This document shows, in pieces, positions 10,501-17,559 of a stretch of DNA of 63,209 nt. The stretch comes from a virus, in the IMG/VR virus record IMGVR_UViG_3300009181_000078, positions 1 to 63,209 of that record; one strand, given 5' to 3'. How positions within the stretch are numbered: the stretch's first letter is position 1; each line of letters begins with the position of its first letter. The notes under the pieces were generated by a model. That model was not told where the DNA came from and ran no database searches. It saw nothing but the letters and a program-made list of their open reading frames with translations. Both the position numbers and the translations under genes were made by a program.

Positions 10501-12947
10501 TAATACTGTAAAGTTGTACCTGCAGTAATAAATGGTTGCTTGTCATTGAATGTATTCCAATCTGTTGAAGAAAGGTATCCATTGCTTGCTGTCCCTGCTT
10601 GGCTAATGGTAAATGCCCCCGTAGTGCTATTGTATGACAATGGAGCCGTAGCACTAAGTGAACCCAATACTATATAAGCACTTGAGTCAACACTTCCATC
10701 AGCTTTTAAAAACTGAGAAGATGTTCCTCCTGACTTAATTAAAGAAGCAGCAGTTAAGTTGTATATTCCTAAGTTTACATTAGCAGTTGCTCCTGTATAT
10801 GGTACATATCCTGTTAAAGAAGGGAATGATTGCAATGCTCCTGTTCCATCAATATACTGAAGTGTTGTCCCCGCCCCCGTAACAGCAATTGTGCCATTTG
10901 AAGTCAATGGTGAGTTTGCAACACTAAACGCTGATGGCATACTTACACCTACTGAGGTTAATCCTGTATCAATATCAGACCAACTTGCAGTAATTGTGCC
11001 ACCATCTTGTTGGTTAAGTGTTAATGTCTTTGTTGCTGTACCTGTAACTGCAGCACTTACAATTGAATCATTGTATGCTGTGTTCCAATTAGTCGAGTTG
11101 TCAGTTATATATGAAATAGTTCCGGCAACAGATTTAACTAAGCCGGTTCCACCTAAGAATGGTTGTTTACCATTAAAAGTGTTCCAATCAGTACTTGATA
11201 AATAACCATTCTGAGTAGTATTAGCTACTTGAATAGAAAATACCCCTGTAAGATTATTATAACTTAATGGAGAACTTGCAGATAATGACGCTAAAGTAAT
11301 GTATCCTGCTCCATTTAATATTTGACTATTGTCAGTTGGTATTGTAATTACCCCTGTTGTACTATTATACGCTCCTGAACCTGCAGCAAATGAAAGTGCT
11401 GCTCTCGCTCTTGAGTTTAAATAATATAAATTAGTTGCTCCCTCCGGTATGTTGTCTGTTGTAAGACTTACTGCTCCAATTTGTCCATTGACAGAAGTAA
11501 CTAAGTCTGTATTGTCTACTTTGTTCCACGTAGAGCCATTAAATATTGCCCAATCTCCTACTTGCCAATCAGTAATACCATTTAAGTTGGTATTCCCTGC
11601 TACACTTACAATATAATAATATCCTTGCGTACCTACACTACTTACTAAAGCAGGTGTGTTAGTAGCCGCATTCCATACACCTTGGTATTGAACACCACCA
11701 ATCAATCCATTGATTTGATTTTGTACTTTACCAAAAGCTGTTAAAATACTATCTGAAGAAGTTATTGCACTTCCTGTTATACTTAATCCTGTTAAAAGTT
11801 TTCCTATTACTGCAGCGTTACTAAGTGTAACTGCTGCTGCTCCCGGACCTGCTGCTGTAGCTTCGCCTGTTAACGAAGTGATATAGTTGCCTGCCGGTTG
11901 CTTGCTGTTAAATGTCAACCAATCAACATTGGATAGGTATCCATCTAAGCTACTGCTTGATTGTTGTATTGATATGTCAGGATTAACGCCTCCTGTTGAA
12001 AACAAAGGAGTTGTTGCTGTAACTGAAGATACTCCTGCCGCAATTGTCCACGTCCTATCTGCTGATAAATTATAAGTAATACCATTGATTGTAAGTGTTC
12101 TTGTTTGAGGAACACCGCCAAGCCCTGACAATGTATAGTTAGGAACATTGATTACACTTCCAACAAGAGTAGATGGTCCACTTGAACCAATAGTTGTTAA
12201 ACTAATTGACCCTTGTTTACCATCAAAAGTAATCCAATCTGCACTTGACAAATATCCATTTTGAGAAGCATTTGCTTGTTGAATAGAGATTACTTTTGTA
12301 ATATTATCAATACTCAATGGAGATGTTGCCGTGTAAACAGGCAAATCAATCCATTGTACAGTAGTTGAGTTGCTTGCCAATACTTGTCCTGATGTACCCG
12401 TAGACTCATTATAGTCCATTAAGGTACCTTGAACAGTTAATTGGCTACCAATAACTGCAGCATTAGCACTTACTACTATTGCTTCTAAATTAGCATCTAA
12501 TACAATGTCAACATCAGCCGTATTGCCTGATGTTAAAACTTGTTGTAAGTCAGGAGTAATTGTAGGTACACTGTACCATTCTATTCCATCTCCTGTGCTT
12601 ATAAGAACTTGTCCTGCTGTACCTATAGAATCTAAAGAATCATATAATCCTCCTAATATATGAGTATCACCTGTTAAATAACTATTTAAAATAGTTGCAG
12701 TATCAGTTACCTCAATATATGTTGTAAATATCGTACCATTTAGAATAATGTCTTGGGTAGCAGTATTGCCATAATCTAAAACACCCTGTAATGTATTTGC
12801 AGGGATATTAGGGATGAACAAATTTAATAACTCGCTAAGCGTAAAATTGTACGTTATGTCCTCAATCTCTCCGCCAACACTTGTTCCGATTAGTTTATCG
12901 GCTAACTTGGGTACAGGAGTTACCTCATATGTACTAATCTTTGACAT
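4566..12947 (-). CDS. Giant tail fibre/receptor-binding protein with S74 chaperone domain
   Basis: 2793 aa. The N-terminus (about 1-50, PKLADKLIGTSVGG...TYNFTLSELLNLF) is a probable virion anchor shared with the 87-aa protein just upstream. The body is Ser/Thr/Gly-rich beta structure with at least nine copies of an NGYLSSxDWxTFNxKQ motif and a duplicated block of about 215-240 residues. The last 100 residues carry an intramolecular chaperone of endosialidase (peptidase S74): SDERLKTNI, a GVIAQEIQ segment and a terminal coiled coil. S74 domains trimerise and then cleave themselves from fibres. Host recognition is its likely role. Confidence 0.9.
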   Translation of the reverse strand: MSKISTYEVTPVPKLADKLIGTSVGGEIEDITYNFTLSELLNLFIPNIPANTLQGVLDYGNTATQDIILNGTIFTTYIEVTDTATILNSYLTGDTHILGGLYDSLDSIGTAGQVLISTGDGIEWYSVPTITPDLQQVLTSGNTADVDIVLDANLEAIVVSANAAVIGSQLTVQGTLMDYNESTGTSGQVLASNSTTVQWIDLPVYTATSPLSIDNITKVISIQQANASQNGYLSSADWITFDGKQGSISLTTIGSSGPSTLVGSVINVPNYTLSGLGGVPQTRTLTINGITYNLSADRTWTIAAGVSSVTATTPLFSTGGVNPDISIQQSSSSLDGYLSNVDWLTFNSKQPAGNYITSLTGEATAAGPGAAAVTLSNAAVIGKLLTGLSITGSAITSSDSILTAFGKVQNQINGLIGGVQYQGVWNAATNTPALVSSVGTQGYYYIVSVAGNTNLNGITDWQVGDWAIFNGSTWNKVDNTDLVTSVNGQIGAVSLTTDNIPEGATNLYYLNSRARAALSFAAGSGAYNSTTGVITIPTDNSQILNGAGYITLASLSASSPLSYNNLTGVFSIQVANTTQNGYLSSTDWNTFNGKQPFLGGTGLVKSVAGTISYITDNSTNWNTAYNDSIVSAAVTGTATKTLTLNQQDGGTITASWSDIDTGLTSVGVSMPSAFSVANSPLTSNGTIAVTGAGTTLQYIDGTGALQSFPSLTGYVPYTGATANVNLGIYNLTAASLIKSGGTSSQFLKADGSVDSSAYIVLGSLSATAPLSYNSTTGAFTISQAGTASNGYLSSTDWNTFNDKQPFITAGTTLQYYRGDKTFQTLNTTAVPEGTNLYFTNARAIASTLTGYVSGAGTISATDSLLTAIQKLNGNISGLTTGVSSVFGRTGAVIAVSGDYTTTLVPEGTNLYYLDSRARAAVSLTTTGSSGASTYNSTTGVFNIPNYGAALSGYVPTSRTLNINGTSYDLSADRSWSVGTVTSVAALTLGTTGTDLSSSVATGTTTPVITLNVPTASAANRGALSSADWSTFNGKVSGVTATSPLASSGGTTPNITIQQSSGSQAGFLSAADWTTFNNKQAAGNYITSLTGEATATGPGAASVTLSNSAVTAKVLTGINITGGTVVDTDSILTGFGKLQNQINSLIGSTIYKGTWNASTNTPTLASGVGTRGWYYIVSVAGTTNLDGITDWFVGDWAIFDGTAWQQVDNTDAVVSVNGFTGAVSLTTDNIPEGTTNLYYTNTRARAALSFTAGSGAYNSTTGVITIPTNNNQITNGSNYITLASLSGTAPISYNSGTGAISITQSGTASNGYLSSTDWNTFNNKQAALTNPVLASGTWTSGYLPKINGSYTITNSIAYDGGSSIGINTNAPYDNTQFKLDVNGGFIVKNTSGVAAQFVLIDANPASGGNAGFFIQSVGGTSTAAWGQVQTYYGTSIASGALRLQPSGGQILVGTTTPSAFMVDINGTLRVVGQLTLSSTITNGTYTYTLPGATGTIALVGGAGVGTVTSVAALTIGTTGTDLSSTVANSTTTPVITLNVPTASATNRGALSAADWTTFNSKAPSVTGGYLPLSGGTMTGPITLVNGGIGIIVGDDATISDNNVANTMFVAGNQNSDRGYINFSLSSNNSLGAINGGALTWRGATVMTTANISGTTNYIPKFTAANAIGDSVIQESSSNIGIGISPVNKLDVNGSIRAMGYDGGGTGAGLELFFLSGISYVSSQDRGVSGYVPLYIRSSATNFTNGSVGIGITPTQLLDVNGNGKFRGQDFFLGSSTAADNVIYIYSKNGAESQIRTNAGVSSSYNGMMIASNYNQANSLSSWSIDLGGALNSTSNVNAYTLGYKAYGGAWASLMTVSATGSTTFTSGVVHYVGSSRMFASNGSSFNYLYTGSTQLSINNSTDTATVASISNTGAASFASANISSTSILTTASTTLLNSRGIIVDAATTTNDAFIPIGYSWASSISNYNPYWGMALKTVSYSSGTANLVFYTAGSVRFTIGSSGEATFNSTVILPNNTYLQFKNTSGVAQTVLTTDTGNSTVLRPSVSGGYIAFQNYANNANNVLVADSGIITFNNLAGTGTRMVVADASGNLSTQTIGSGSITGSGTTNYVPKFTSSSAIGNSVIIDSGSDVTVGSFLRVNAYGNTAGGTIRMGVVNDSTAKWSYLVSTQYNSSSNPQGFSVIGAYTSSTANDIIIGGSIYEANPATSIQFWTYTATTHALGGIKRMQIDTNGIATFYYGSIFNAPMSINGGAVPSDRWFEISGTTSGKVFGAVINPTFTYTGANIYGLYLNNNFGTGTITNSYALYIDSTSVGSATVTNKYGIYQASGSDRNYLAGNVGIGTVSPNAMLDVYTSQGGSTIAASHSTGGSYPKVSGISFGATSTSLTVSNNGGTTTFIGGAGIYANNGAASNNPTDLVFWTTSGGTPATRLTIASGGGATFTSSVGASTFNWNSGIGALSYGSGFVTMETNTANAIQFKTNGTTALTLQTNQNGRFANSLGIGKDPSYNLDVNGSIRGSDRLYWNGQSQLVYILNYDQINNADTTTIADSTATNGYALQKSGGSSTFFYGNYTSFPPGNYTAYFRLKVASNASGSYLGQLDIVGANCIGFAISVLPNMFDASNTWQYIKLPFTITGGGYIEWRFVSWTGVTNTFFDHVMIYQEGGEGKVFTRNAYSIYVNQNTLGMQLDTSGNLTATGDVIAYSDERLKTNIETITGALDKVMSLRGVSYNRIDTENKKKKIGVIAQEIQKIIPEVINESSDGTLGVAYGNMVGLLIEAMKEQQKQIDELKIKN
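8985..9700 (-). repeat. Internal tail-fibre duplication, copy 2
   Basis: This encodes about residues 1082-1321. It shares the GEATATGPG start, GWYYIVSVAGTTNLDGITDW, VGDWAIFDGTAW and TTDNIPEGTTNLYY blocks with copy 1 in the same order. Recombination between the copies could shorten or lengthen the fibre. Confidence 0.75.
11165..11880 (-). repeat. Internal tail-fibre duplication, copy 1
   Basis: This encodes about residues 356-594, from ITSLTGEATAAGPG to a DWNTFNGKQ motif. It aligns through its whole length with copy 2 (8985-9700), including GYYYIVSVAG, TNLNGITDWQVGDWAIF and TTDNIPEG. Nucleotide divergence is substantial, so this is an old duplication of a fibre segment. Confidence 0.75.
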
Positions 12948-12960
12948 CCGCTATAAAATT

Positions 12961-13224
12961 TTAATGTACTATCTTCAATACGTCTCCTGTTCTATAGATT
13001 TGACCTGCAACCAATCCTCCTGCTAAAGCTGCAGCATTATCTGCATACTGAGGAGTATCGGCAATAACAATAGCCGGAGCATTAAAGTTTGCCTCAAATA
13101 ACGCCAATAACTCTGCCGGAGTAAAGTTATAAGTGCCATTTGGTGGCGTTCCATCAACGCTTGTTCCGACAAGTCTATCATCTAACTTGGGAAGAGCAAT
13201 AATAGTGTATGAGTTAATTTTCAT
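12961..13224 (-). CDS. Small protein homologous to the tail-fibre anchor, 87 aa
   Basis: Residues 1-43 (PKLDDRLVGTSVDG...TYNFTPAELLALF) match the N-terminus of the 2793-aa fibre almost position by position. The C-terminus (AGGLVAGQIYRTGDVLKIVH) is a short module often found at the ends of phage tail-associated proteins. It lies 13 bp upstream of the fibre gene. It is likely a virion-bound mini-fibre or cap that shares the fibre's docking site. This paralogy is visible directly; the structural role is inferred. Confidence 0.7.
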   Translation of the reverse strand: MKINSYTIIALPKLDDRLVGTSVDGTPPNGTYNFTPAELLALFEANFNAPAIVIADTPQYADNAAALAGGLVAGQIYRTGDVLKIVH

Positions 13225-13225
13225 T

Positions 13226-13567
13226 TTAAACTAATGTTAAAAGATATAAAGTCTCGTTTACAAGACCAAGCATCTCATCCATAATGTTTTGTAAGTCTGA
13301 AGCATAATTATCCCTTTCTGCTTCGATAGTTGCTTGCATCCCTTTTAAATGGGTAACAGCATCCTGCTTCTTAGACTCAGGGATAGTTATTTCAATACGA
13401 CCACTACGACCAAACAACTTTTCAGTGAATGAGTCAGTCAATTCCAAAATGCCATCATAATAAGCATTAAGTGCCTTATGCTCCGCAAAAGACCTTGTAT
13501 CCAAGTGAGTCAAATGCATTGTATCTCTTGACTGAAACAGGATTCCTAAAAATTTACTTGGTGTCAT
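13226..13567 (-). CDS. Helical hypothetical protein, 113 aa (DUF5856-like)
   Basis: A mostly alpha-helical protein with the pattern FLGILFQSRDTMHLTHLDT, then an AEHKAL segment and a long C-terminal helix rich in leucine. It resembles the phage family DUF5856, which looks ferritin- or Dps-like, but I cannot confirm metal ligands. It is one base from the 87-aa anchor gene and 3 bp from the upstream 77-aa gene. Confidence 0.6.
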   Translation of the reverse strand: MTPSKFLGILFQSRDTMHLTHLDTRSFAEHKALNAYYDGILELTDSFTEKLFGRSGRIEITIPESKKQDAVTHLKGMQATIEAERDNYASDLQNIMDEMLGLVNETLYLLTLV

Positions 13568-13570
13568 AGT

Positions 13571-13804
13571 TTAGTTTTTTTCTTTTTGAGTTACTTCTCC
13601 CGTTTGCATATTGATTACTGAATCAGCACCGTACTTATCAATAAGTAATTTCTCATTGTTAGTAAAGGCTTCAACAATAGTATGTGCCTGTTTGATTAAC
13701 CCTTGTTTTTGCAATTCAAGTTCGCCAAGACCTATTTTAATCTTAGTGTACTCTGCTGAACCTGTCTTGATAAAGTCTAATTCTTCTGCTGTTAAATTTG
13801 CCAT
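13571..13804 (-). CDS. Hypothetical coiled-coil protein, 77 aa
   Basis: A small Lys/Glu/Leu-rich protein with a central coiled-coil-like helix (GLGELELQKQGLIKQAHTIVEAF) and an IDKYGADSVINMQTGEV segment. The start is preceded by the AATCAAATCAA leader and a TATATTTG promoter box 23 bp upstream. It is first in the operon containing the tail fibre. Proteins of this shape are frequent in Bacteroidota phages; no function is known. Confidence 0.65.
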   Translation of the reverse strand: MANLTAEELDFIKTGSAEYTKIKIGLGELELQKQGLIKQAHTIVEAFTNNEKLLIDKYGADSVINMQTGEVTQKEKN

Positions 13805-13827
13805 TTGATTTGATTGTTTAATTTATA

Positions 13828-13835
13828 CAAATATA
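13828..13835 (-). promoter_or_regulatory. Promoter -7 box for the tail-fibre operon
   Basis: On the minus strand the sequence reads TATATTTG, matching the Bacteroidota -7 consensus TAnnTTTG, about 24 bases before the ATG at 13804. I see no good TTG at the -33 position, so the promoter may need an activator or be weak. Confidence 0.45.
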
Positions 13836-13849
13836 GTAAATAAAAATTA

Positions 13850-14305
13850 TCATTTTATGAGATACTTCCTTCCAAACCATATAGCTATGGGAATCAAAAG
13901 CAACCACAAAAACACAAAGTAGTTTGCTTTCTTATCAACTTTCTTCTCAAAGCCTTTAGCCTTAATATCCTTCTTGACCGAAACCGTATTCTCAGACGAT
14001 TGAGATATAGTAGATTTTGAGGAATCTACTATGTGTCTGCGTGTTTTTTTGAGTCTAACTGTCGCATTGAAGTATTGCTTGCCATCAATCACTAATGGTT
14101 TAGCCGTATCAATGGGTACTATCTCAACCTCGTCAATATCCTCTTTAATAGAAATAGCGTTCTGTTGTACAGAAACGCTATCCTTTTTTTCGACAGCAGT
14201 GCTGTCAATATGTGTCTCTACTTGTGTCTTGGTAACCATTACCTTCCTTGAGGCACAAGAGAATAGTAAGAAACTAAGTAATATTAGTGTAAGATGTTTT
14301 GCCAT
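13850..14305 (-). CDS. Unimolecular spanin (u-spanin) candidate
   Basis: 151 aa. The N-terminus is a lipoprotein signal peptide ending in a lipobox (LLFSC, acylated Cys17). The C-terminus (about residues 128-147) is a transmembrane helix followed by RKYLIK. The periplasmic middle is polar and Ser/Lys-rich. An outer-membrane lipid anchor plus an inner-membrane helix in one chain is the defining plan of u-spanins, which fuse the two membranes in the last step of lysis. Its start overlaps the 3' end of the endolysin gene. Confidence 0.8.
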   Translation of the reverse strand: MAKHLTLILLSFLLFSCASRKVMVTKTQVETHIDSTAVEKKDSVSVQQNAISIKEDIDEVEIVPIDTAKPLVIDGKQYFNATVRLKKTRRHIVDSSKSTISQSSENTVSVKKDIKAKGFEKKVDKKANYFVFLWLLLIPIAIWFGRKYLIK

Positions 14306-14738
14306 TTGATTTGATTGCTTTTAGTTTTTGACCCCTATTTTTACCTTCGCTATAAGATACGTGAACCCAATCAGGATTAGAGTCAGTTCCAAACTCCCAT
14401 ATCAATTGGTCAAACTCTAAATTGTCCTTAATGAAATCATACACCATTTTGTTGGTTACGCCATTTGGAGTACCATCCATATCAATGTCAATTGCCTGAC
14501 CTTTGCAGTGCTGAGATGTAGCTGAACCGCCAATACACTTGTTAAGTTCAGTAGACCTGTATCCACTTGAAATATGAATAGGACATCTAAAGTTATTACG
14601 AATAGGCTCAAAAACCTTTTCCGCTAATTCTTTAAAATTTGCAATATGCTCATCTGTTGGCATATTACTAATACCATTACGTTTTGCTGATTCGCTTCTG
14701 ATTAACTCAGACAAATCTAAATGTTCGCTGATTTTCAT
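14274..14738 (-). CDS. Endolysin, peptidase M15 (zinc L,D/D,D-peptidase)
   Basis: 154 aa, the usual size for single-domain M15_3 endolysins. Zinc-binding and active-site features are in order: SSGYRS (58-62), SQHCKGQAIDID with H77 and D84, and DWVHVS with H126. It should cut the peptide stem of peptidoglycan. There is no signal peptide, so release depends on a holin. It sits between the u-spanin and the membrane proteins at 14738-15393. Confidence 0.88.
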   Translation of the reverse strand: MKISEHLDLSELIRSESAKRNGISNMPTDEHIANFKELAEKVFEPIRNNFRCPIHISSGYRSTELNKCIGGSATSQHCKGQAIDIDMDGTPNGVTNKMVYDFIKDNLEFDQLIWEFGTDSNPDWVHVSYSEGKNRGQKLKAIKSNGKTSYTNIT

Positions 14739-15004
14739 TATTCTTCTTTTTTATTGTCGTTTCCTTTAAATCCTTTTACAAGGTTTGTCACTGATTCAAT
14801 AGTTGTAAGACCTAATGCAACGGCACTAAGTGCAAACGTTGCCCACACAAGAGAATCTGCCGGAGCAAAATTGCCGTGCGTTTTTGAATTGTCATATAAG
14901 GTATAAAATAGAGCAAATGCACCAACTATACCTACTAATCTTTTGCTTGATGTTCCACTTTCTGAGGAAAAAAATCCTGAAAGCCATCCAAATATTTTTT
15001 TCAT
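14738..15004 (-). CDS. Holin candidate, two transmembrane segments
   Basis: 88 aa. Two hydrophobic helices (VGIVGAFALFYTLY at about 24-37 and SLVWATFALSAVALGLTTI at about 51-69) are followed by a charged Lys/Asp/Glu tail, the layout of class II-like phage holins. It shares a base with the endolysin start and overlaps the next membrane protein by 4 bp. Its place in the lysis cassette makes holin the best call. Confidence 0.72.
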   Translation of the reverse strand: MKKIFGWLSGFFSSESGTSSKRLVGIVGAFALFYTLYDNSKTHGNFAPADSLVWATFALSAVALGLTTIESVTNLVKGFKGNDNKKEE

Positions 15005-15393
15005 CGTAATTTATTTTTATATTCTAATACTGCTATTCGCTGTTTAATCTCTGCTCTTTCAGTTGCTGCACTTTCTTTTATATTTGTCATCTTCTCTATT
15101 ATCTCCATCTTCATATCTGCCCTGCTTTGTGCTGCTGCTGCCCTAATTGCTTCCATCTCAATAGTTGTTCCCTGAGGTGGTATTGCTTTATTTTCAGTAG
15201 TTACTACAACGGCTACTTTATTTTGAAGAACCGTAATCTGATTGTTCAATGTACTTACTTGAGTAAGTAACCATCCAATAGCAGAAACACAGATAGGAAG
15301 TAGTGTAAACACCAACTTTTCAACCAATCCATTTTTACTTTGATTGGCTGCAAGCGTCTCGGCTATCTTTTCGTTTCTTTCTTCTTGCGTCAT
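15001..15393 (-). CDS. Membrane-anchored coiled-coil protein in lysis cassette
   Basis: 130 aa. There is one N-terminal transmembrane helix (LVFTLLPICVSAIGWLL, about 27-43), followed by a long charged coiled coil ending in RIAVLEYKNKLR. It is coupled to the holin candidate by a 4-bp overlap. It might be an antiholin, a second holin component or an i-spanin-like protein; the sequence does not decide. Confidence 0.65.
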   Translation of the reverse strand: MTQEERNEKIAETLAANQSKNGLVEKLVFTLLPICVSAIGWLLTQVSTLNNQITVLQNKVAVVVTTENKAIPPQGTTIEMEAIRAAAAQSRADMKMEIIEKMTNIKESAATERAEIKQRIAVLEYKNKLR

Positions 15394-15521
15394 CGTCCTT
15401 GACCTCTATATTGTTTTTTATAAAGTTTACTTGTCTTGGTCTTGCTTGTTTGCGTCTTTGCCGCAAGTCCTCTTTTCTTTGGCTTGCTAATATAAGAACT
15501 GCTGTTTATTGCCTTTGCCAT
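15390..15521 (-). CDS. Small basic protein, 43 aa
   Basis: A short, strongly basic peptide beginning MAKAINSSSYISKPKKRGL and ending KLYKKQYRGQGR. It overlaps the next gene by 4 bp (ATGA). Small proteins of this SSSYxSKPKKRG...YRGQGR type recur in Bacteroidota phages, possibly as DNA- or RNA-binding virion proteins. Function unknown. Confidence 0.6.
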   Translation of the reverse strand: MAKAINSSSYISKPKKRGLAAKTQTSKTKTSKLYKKQYRGQGR

Positions 15522-15523
15522 TC

Positions 15524-16102
15524 CTAATTCTTTTTAAAATTTGGTACAACTGTTCCTACGGGATAAGTTGCTCCTAATGGTGCCTGTGTAACAGACGTCA
15601 TCCCCGGAATAACTCTAACTGCTTTATCTAATGGGAAAGCCGATTCGTTAATAGGACCCTCACACTCTGCAAGAGTTACCCCATTTACTTTTTTTGGCAA
15701 TATTCTACAAGGCATACACCACATATTACTCATTCCGCCACCCGGCTCATTTGTTACTACAAAAGTACGGTTCTGCGTAGCAGAAGTCTTCCAACTTGGT
15801 GCTTGAACTACTGAGTCGTAGTACCAAAATAATGACCATACAGTTTTATTTGTTCCATCAGGAGTAATGGTTGGATTACTAATTAAATACGTATTTAAAA
15901 CAGAAGGACCATCTAATACAGGGCAAGTAGCAATTCCTTTTAAGAACTTTTTGCCAAGCACAGTGATGGAATCTTTTGTTGCGTGTGTTGCACTTGCTCC
16001 ACAATAAGCAAACTTACCAACTACAATTGCTAATCCTTTTTCTTGAGCAAATCCAATAGTTGTTAAACCTAATAAGAATAATATCCCAAGTAATTTTTTC
16101 AT
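15524..16102 (-). CDS. Exported protein with signal peptide, 192 aa
   Basis: An N-terminal Sec signal (KKLLGILFLLGLTTIGFAQ, cleavage probably after Ala19) is followed by a Cys-containing, Trp/Pro-rich domain including GGGMSNMWCMPC. A secreted phage protein could act on the envelope or be part of superinfection exclusion. I recognise no family. Its location between the lysis cassette and a virion-like gene leaves both options open. Confidence 0.65.
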   Translation of the reverse strand: MKKLLGILFLLGLTTIGFAQEKGLAIVVGKFAYCGASATHATKDSITVLGKKFLKGIATCPVLDGPSVLNTYLISNPTITPDGTNKTVWSLFWYYDSVVQAPSWKTSATQNRTFVVTNEPGGGMSNMWCMPCRILPKKVNGVTLAECEGPINESAFPLDKAVRVIPGMTSVTQAPLGATYPVGTVVPNFKKN

Positions 16103-16107
16103 TGCAT

Positions 16108-16401
16108 TTATTTTTTAACTATAAATTCAGTAATAACTTTTAATGCTCCAAGTCCAACTAATGTAACCAACGCATAGAAGTAAGACTTATATTTTTTAAG
16201 TTCTGCTTTTACGTCAGATAACTCTTTCTTTACTTCTTTAAACTCACTTATTAAACCATTTGAATCTTTGTCGATGGGGTTACCGGCTAAAAGAGTATAG
16301 ACATCTTTAAGCATAGCTTTCATCTCAGCCATATTGCCCTTAATGGACTCTAACTCTTCTGCCATAATATCAAGTCTGTTATTTTCTTGGTTGCTCATCA
16401 T
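16108..16401 (-). CDS. Coiled-coil protein with C-terminal membrane anchor, 97 aa
   Basis: A long acidic/basic heptad region (about 10-75) leads into one transmembrane helix (SYFYALVTLVGLGALKVITEFIV) and a KK tail. The topology is the reverse of the 130-aa protein downstream. It may be a lysis regulator or a membrane-tethered assembly factor; function not assignable. Confidence 0.6.
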   Translation of the reverse strand: MMSNQENNRLDIMAEELESIKGNMAEMKAMLKDVYTLLAGNPIDKDSNGLISEFKEVKKELSDVKAELKKYKSYFYALVTLVGLGALKVITEFIVKK

Positions 16402-16411
16402 AATAGTTGAA

Positions 16412-16897
16412 TTACCAAAGTGCGTTAATAAGAGTTGCCGTAGTACCTGTGCTTCTAAGTTTTACAACTTGAATAGGTAATGTTGTTCCTGCAGGTACGC
16501 CATTGAAGGTAATTTGGTCATTGCCTAATGTTATAACTGAAACGTTACCCGTTCCACCTACATACAAAAAGCAACCCGGATTACCCATACTTGTCTGAGC
16601 AGACATTTGATAAACAACATAAGCCTGAGCAGTAGTTGTAAATATATCTGCGTTTAAAGTAAGTTGTGTCTCACTATCAACAGAAACAACTGTTGCTGCC
16701 GTACCTGCCGTATCATTATGAACGACATCTCCTGTAGCTACATTATTTGTAACAAATGTTGCAGCAGAGTTAACTAACTTAAATGCAACTGCAGATGTGT
16801 TTGTACCTGATGTTACTACAGCAGGGTAGGCAATATTAGCATTGTCTGAAGGATGTGCTCTTAATGCTCTTGAAAATGTTGTTTTAAAAACTGACAT
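16412..16897 (-). CDS. Virion decoration-like beta protein, 161 aa
   Basis: An almost all-beta protein. Residues about 38-105 (LVNSAATF...GDVVHNDTAGTAATVVSVDSETQLTLNADIF...YVVY) match a module also present in the 318-aa connector-region protein at 55186-56139 and, more weakly, in the capsid protein insertion at 57054-58472. That makes it a candidate capsid decoration or head-fibre protein, although it is encoded far from the head genes. Confidence 0.6.
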   Translation of the reverse strand: MSVFKTTFSRALRAHPSDNANIAYPAVVTSGTNTSAVAFKLVNSAATFVTNNVATGDVVHNDTAGTAATVVSVDSETQLTLNADIFTTTAQAYVVYQMSAQTSMGNPGCFLYVGGTGNVSVITLGNDQITFNGVPAGTTLPIQVVKLRSTGTTATLINALW

Positions 16898-16902
16898 ATT
16901 TT

Positions 16903-17076
16903 TTATTTTTTATCTTGATAAGGAAATGCTCTATTTAATGCATCTTTTCTTGCCTTGCATCCACAATCTTTTCCTGTTGCTTTAGCTACAGTTTCTACAA
17001 CTTTTTTAATTCCTGTAAAAGTTGTAATCTTTTCAATTGTATCCCCAAGACCTTTACTTTTATTTGGTTGTTCCAT
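16903..17076 (-). CDS. Small protein with DCGC motif, 57 aa
   Basis: This basic peptide ends KDCGCKARKDALNRAFPYQDKK. The DCGCxxRKxxLN signature recurs in small proteins of phages infecting Bacteroidota. The ATG is preceded by the AATCAAATCAA leader, which supports the start. The two cysteines could bind metal, but no role is known. Confidence 0.65.
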   Translation of the reverse strand: MEQPNKSKGLGDTIEKITTFTGIKKVVETVAKATGKDCGCKARKDALNRAFPYQDKK

Positions 17077-17086
17077 TTGATTTGAT

Positions 17087-17377
17087 TTAATATTTTCCTT
17101 TGCGACCTTTTGGATTTGGAGTTGTTGAACCTCCGGGACCTGCCCATAGATTCTTACAAGCCCAATATCTTGGAGTCATTTTATCACTTGCTGTGTCACA
17201 ACTATGTCTTGCTTTAAAACTTTTACGAGCAGCAGCAGAATAATTATTCCCATAGCCCTTTGCTCCAAAGTGGAGGAGTTTCTCCTCCCCATTGGAACAG
17301 GCTTTAACCATCTTTTTCTTTCCCGGTCTATCAGATGGGACAGGATGGTTACATTGCATTTTTGACTTATCAGCCAT
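17087..17377 (-). CDS. Conserved Cys/His-containing basic protein, 96 aa (DUF5872-like)
   Basis: It contains KMVKACSNGEEKLLHFGAKGYG followed by ARKSFKARHSCDT and ARYWACK-like segments (RYWACKNLWAGPGG). This arrangement is characteristic of a small conserved phage family (DUF5872-like). Conserved Cys and His residues suggest a small zinc-stabilised fold. Function unknown. Confidence 0.7.
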   Translation of the reverse strand: MADKSKMQCNHPVPSDRPGKKKMVKACSNGEEKLLHFGAKGYGNNYSAAARKSFKARHSCDTASDKMTPRYWACKNLWAGPGGSTTPNPKGRKGKY

Positions 17378-17382
17378 ATAAA

Positions 17383-17559
17383 TTAATTTCTAAAATCTCT
17401 ATTTTTATGACCGGGGTCTTGACGCTTGTCTTTTTCTTTTAACTCAGGTAGAGCATACTCATCCTTAGGAGCAACTGCTTTTTTTATTTCAGCAACTACT
17501 TCTTCAGATACCTGTACGTCATCTTGAATTACTTCGTCAATTAGTTTTGACTTTGCCAT
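17383..17559 (-). CDS. Small acidic/basic protein, 58 aa
   Basis: Starts at the ATG at 17559 and ends 5 bp before the DUF5872-like gene. It has an acidic N-terminal half (IDEVIQDDVQVSEE) and a basic C-terminal half (RQDPGHKNRDFRN). There is no recognisable domain. Tight packing with neighbours of similar size supports coding. Confidence 0.55.
   Translation of the reverse strand: MAKSKLIDEVIQDDVQVSEEVVAEIKKAVAPKDEYALPELKEKDKRQDPGHKNRDFRN

Noticed and set aside
4566-12947. CRISPR-like or tandem DNA repeats in the fibre gene
   Set aside because: The repeats are protein-level motifs with diverged DNA and irregular spacing; there are no conserved direct repeats with unique spacers.
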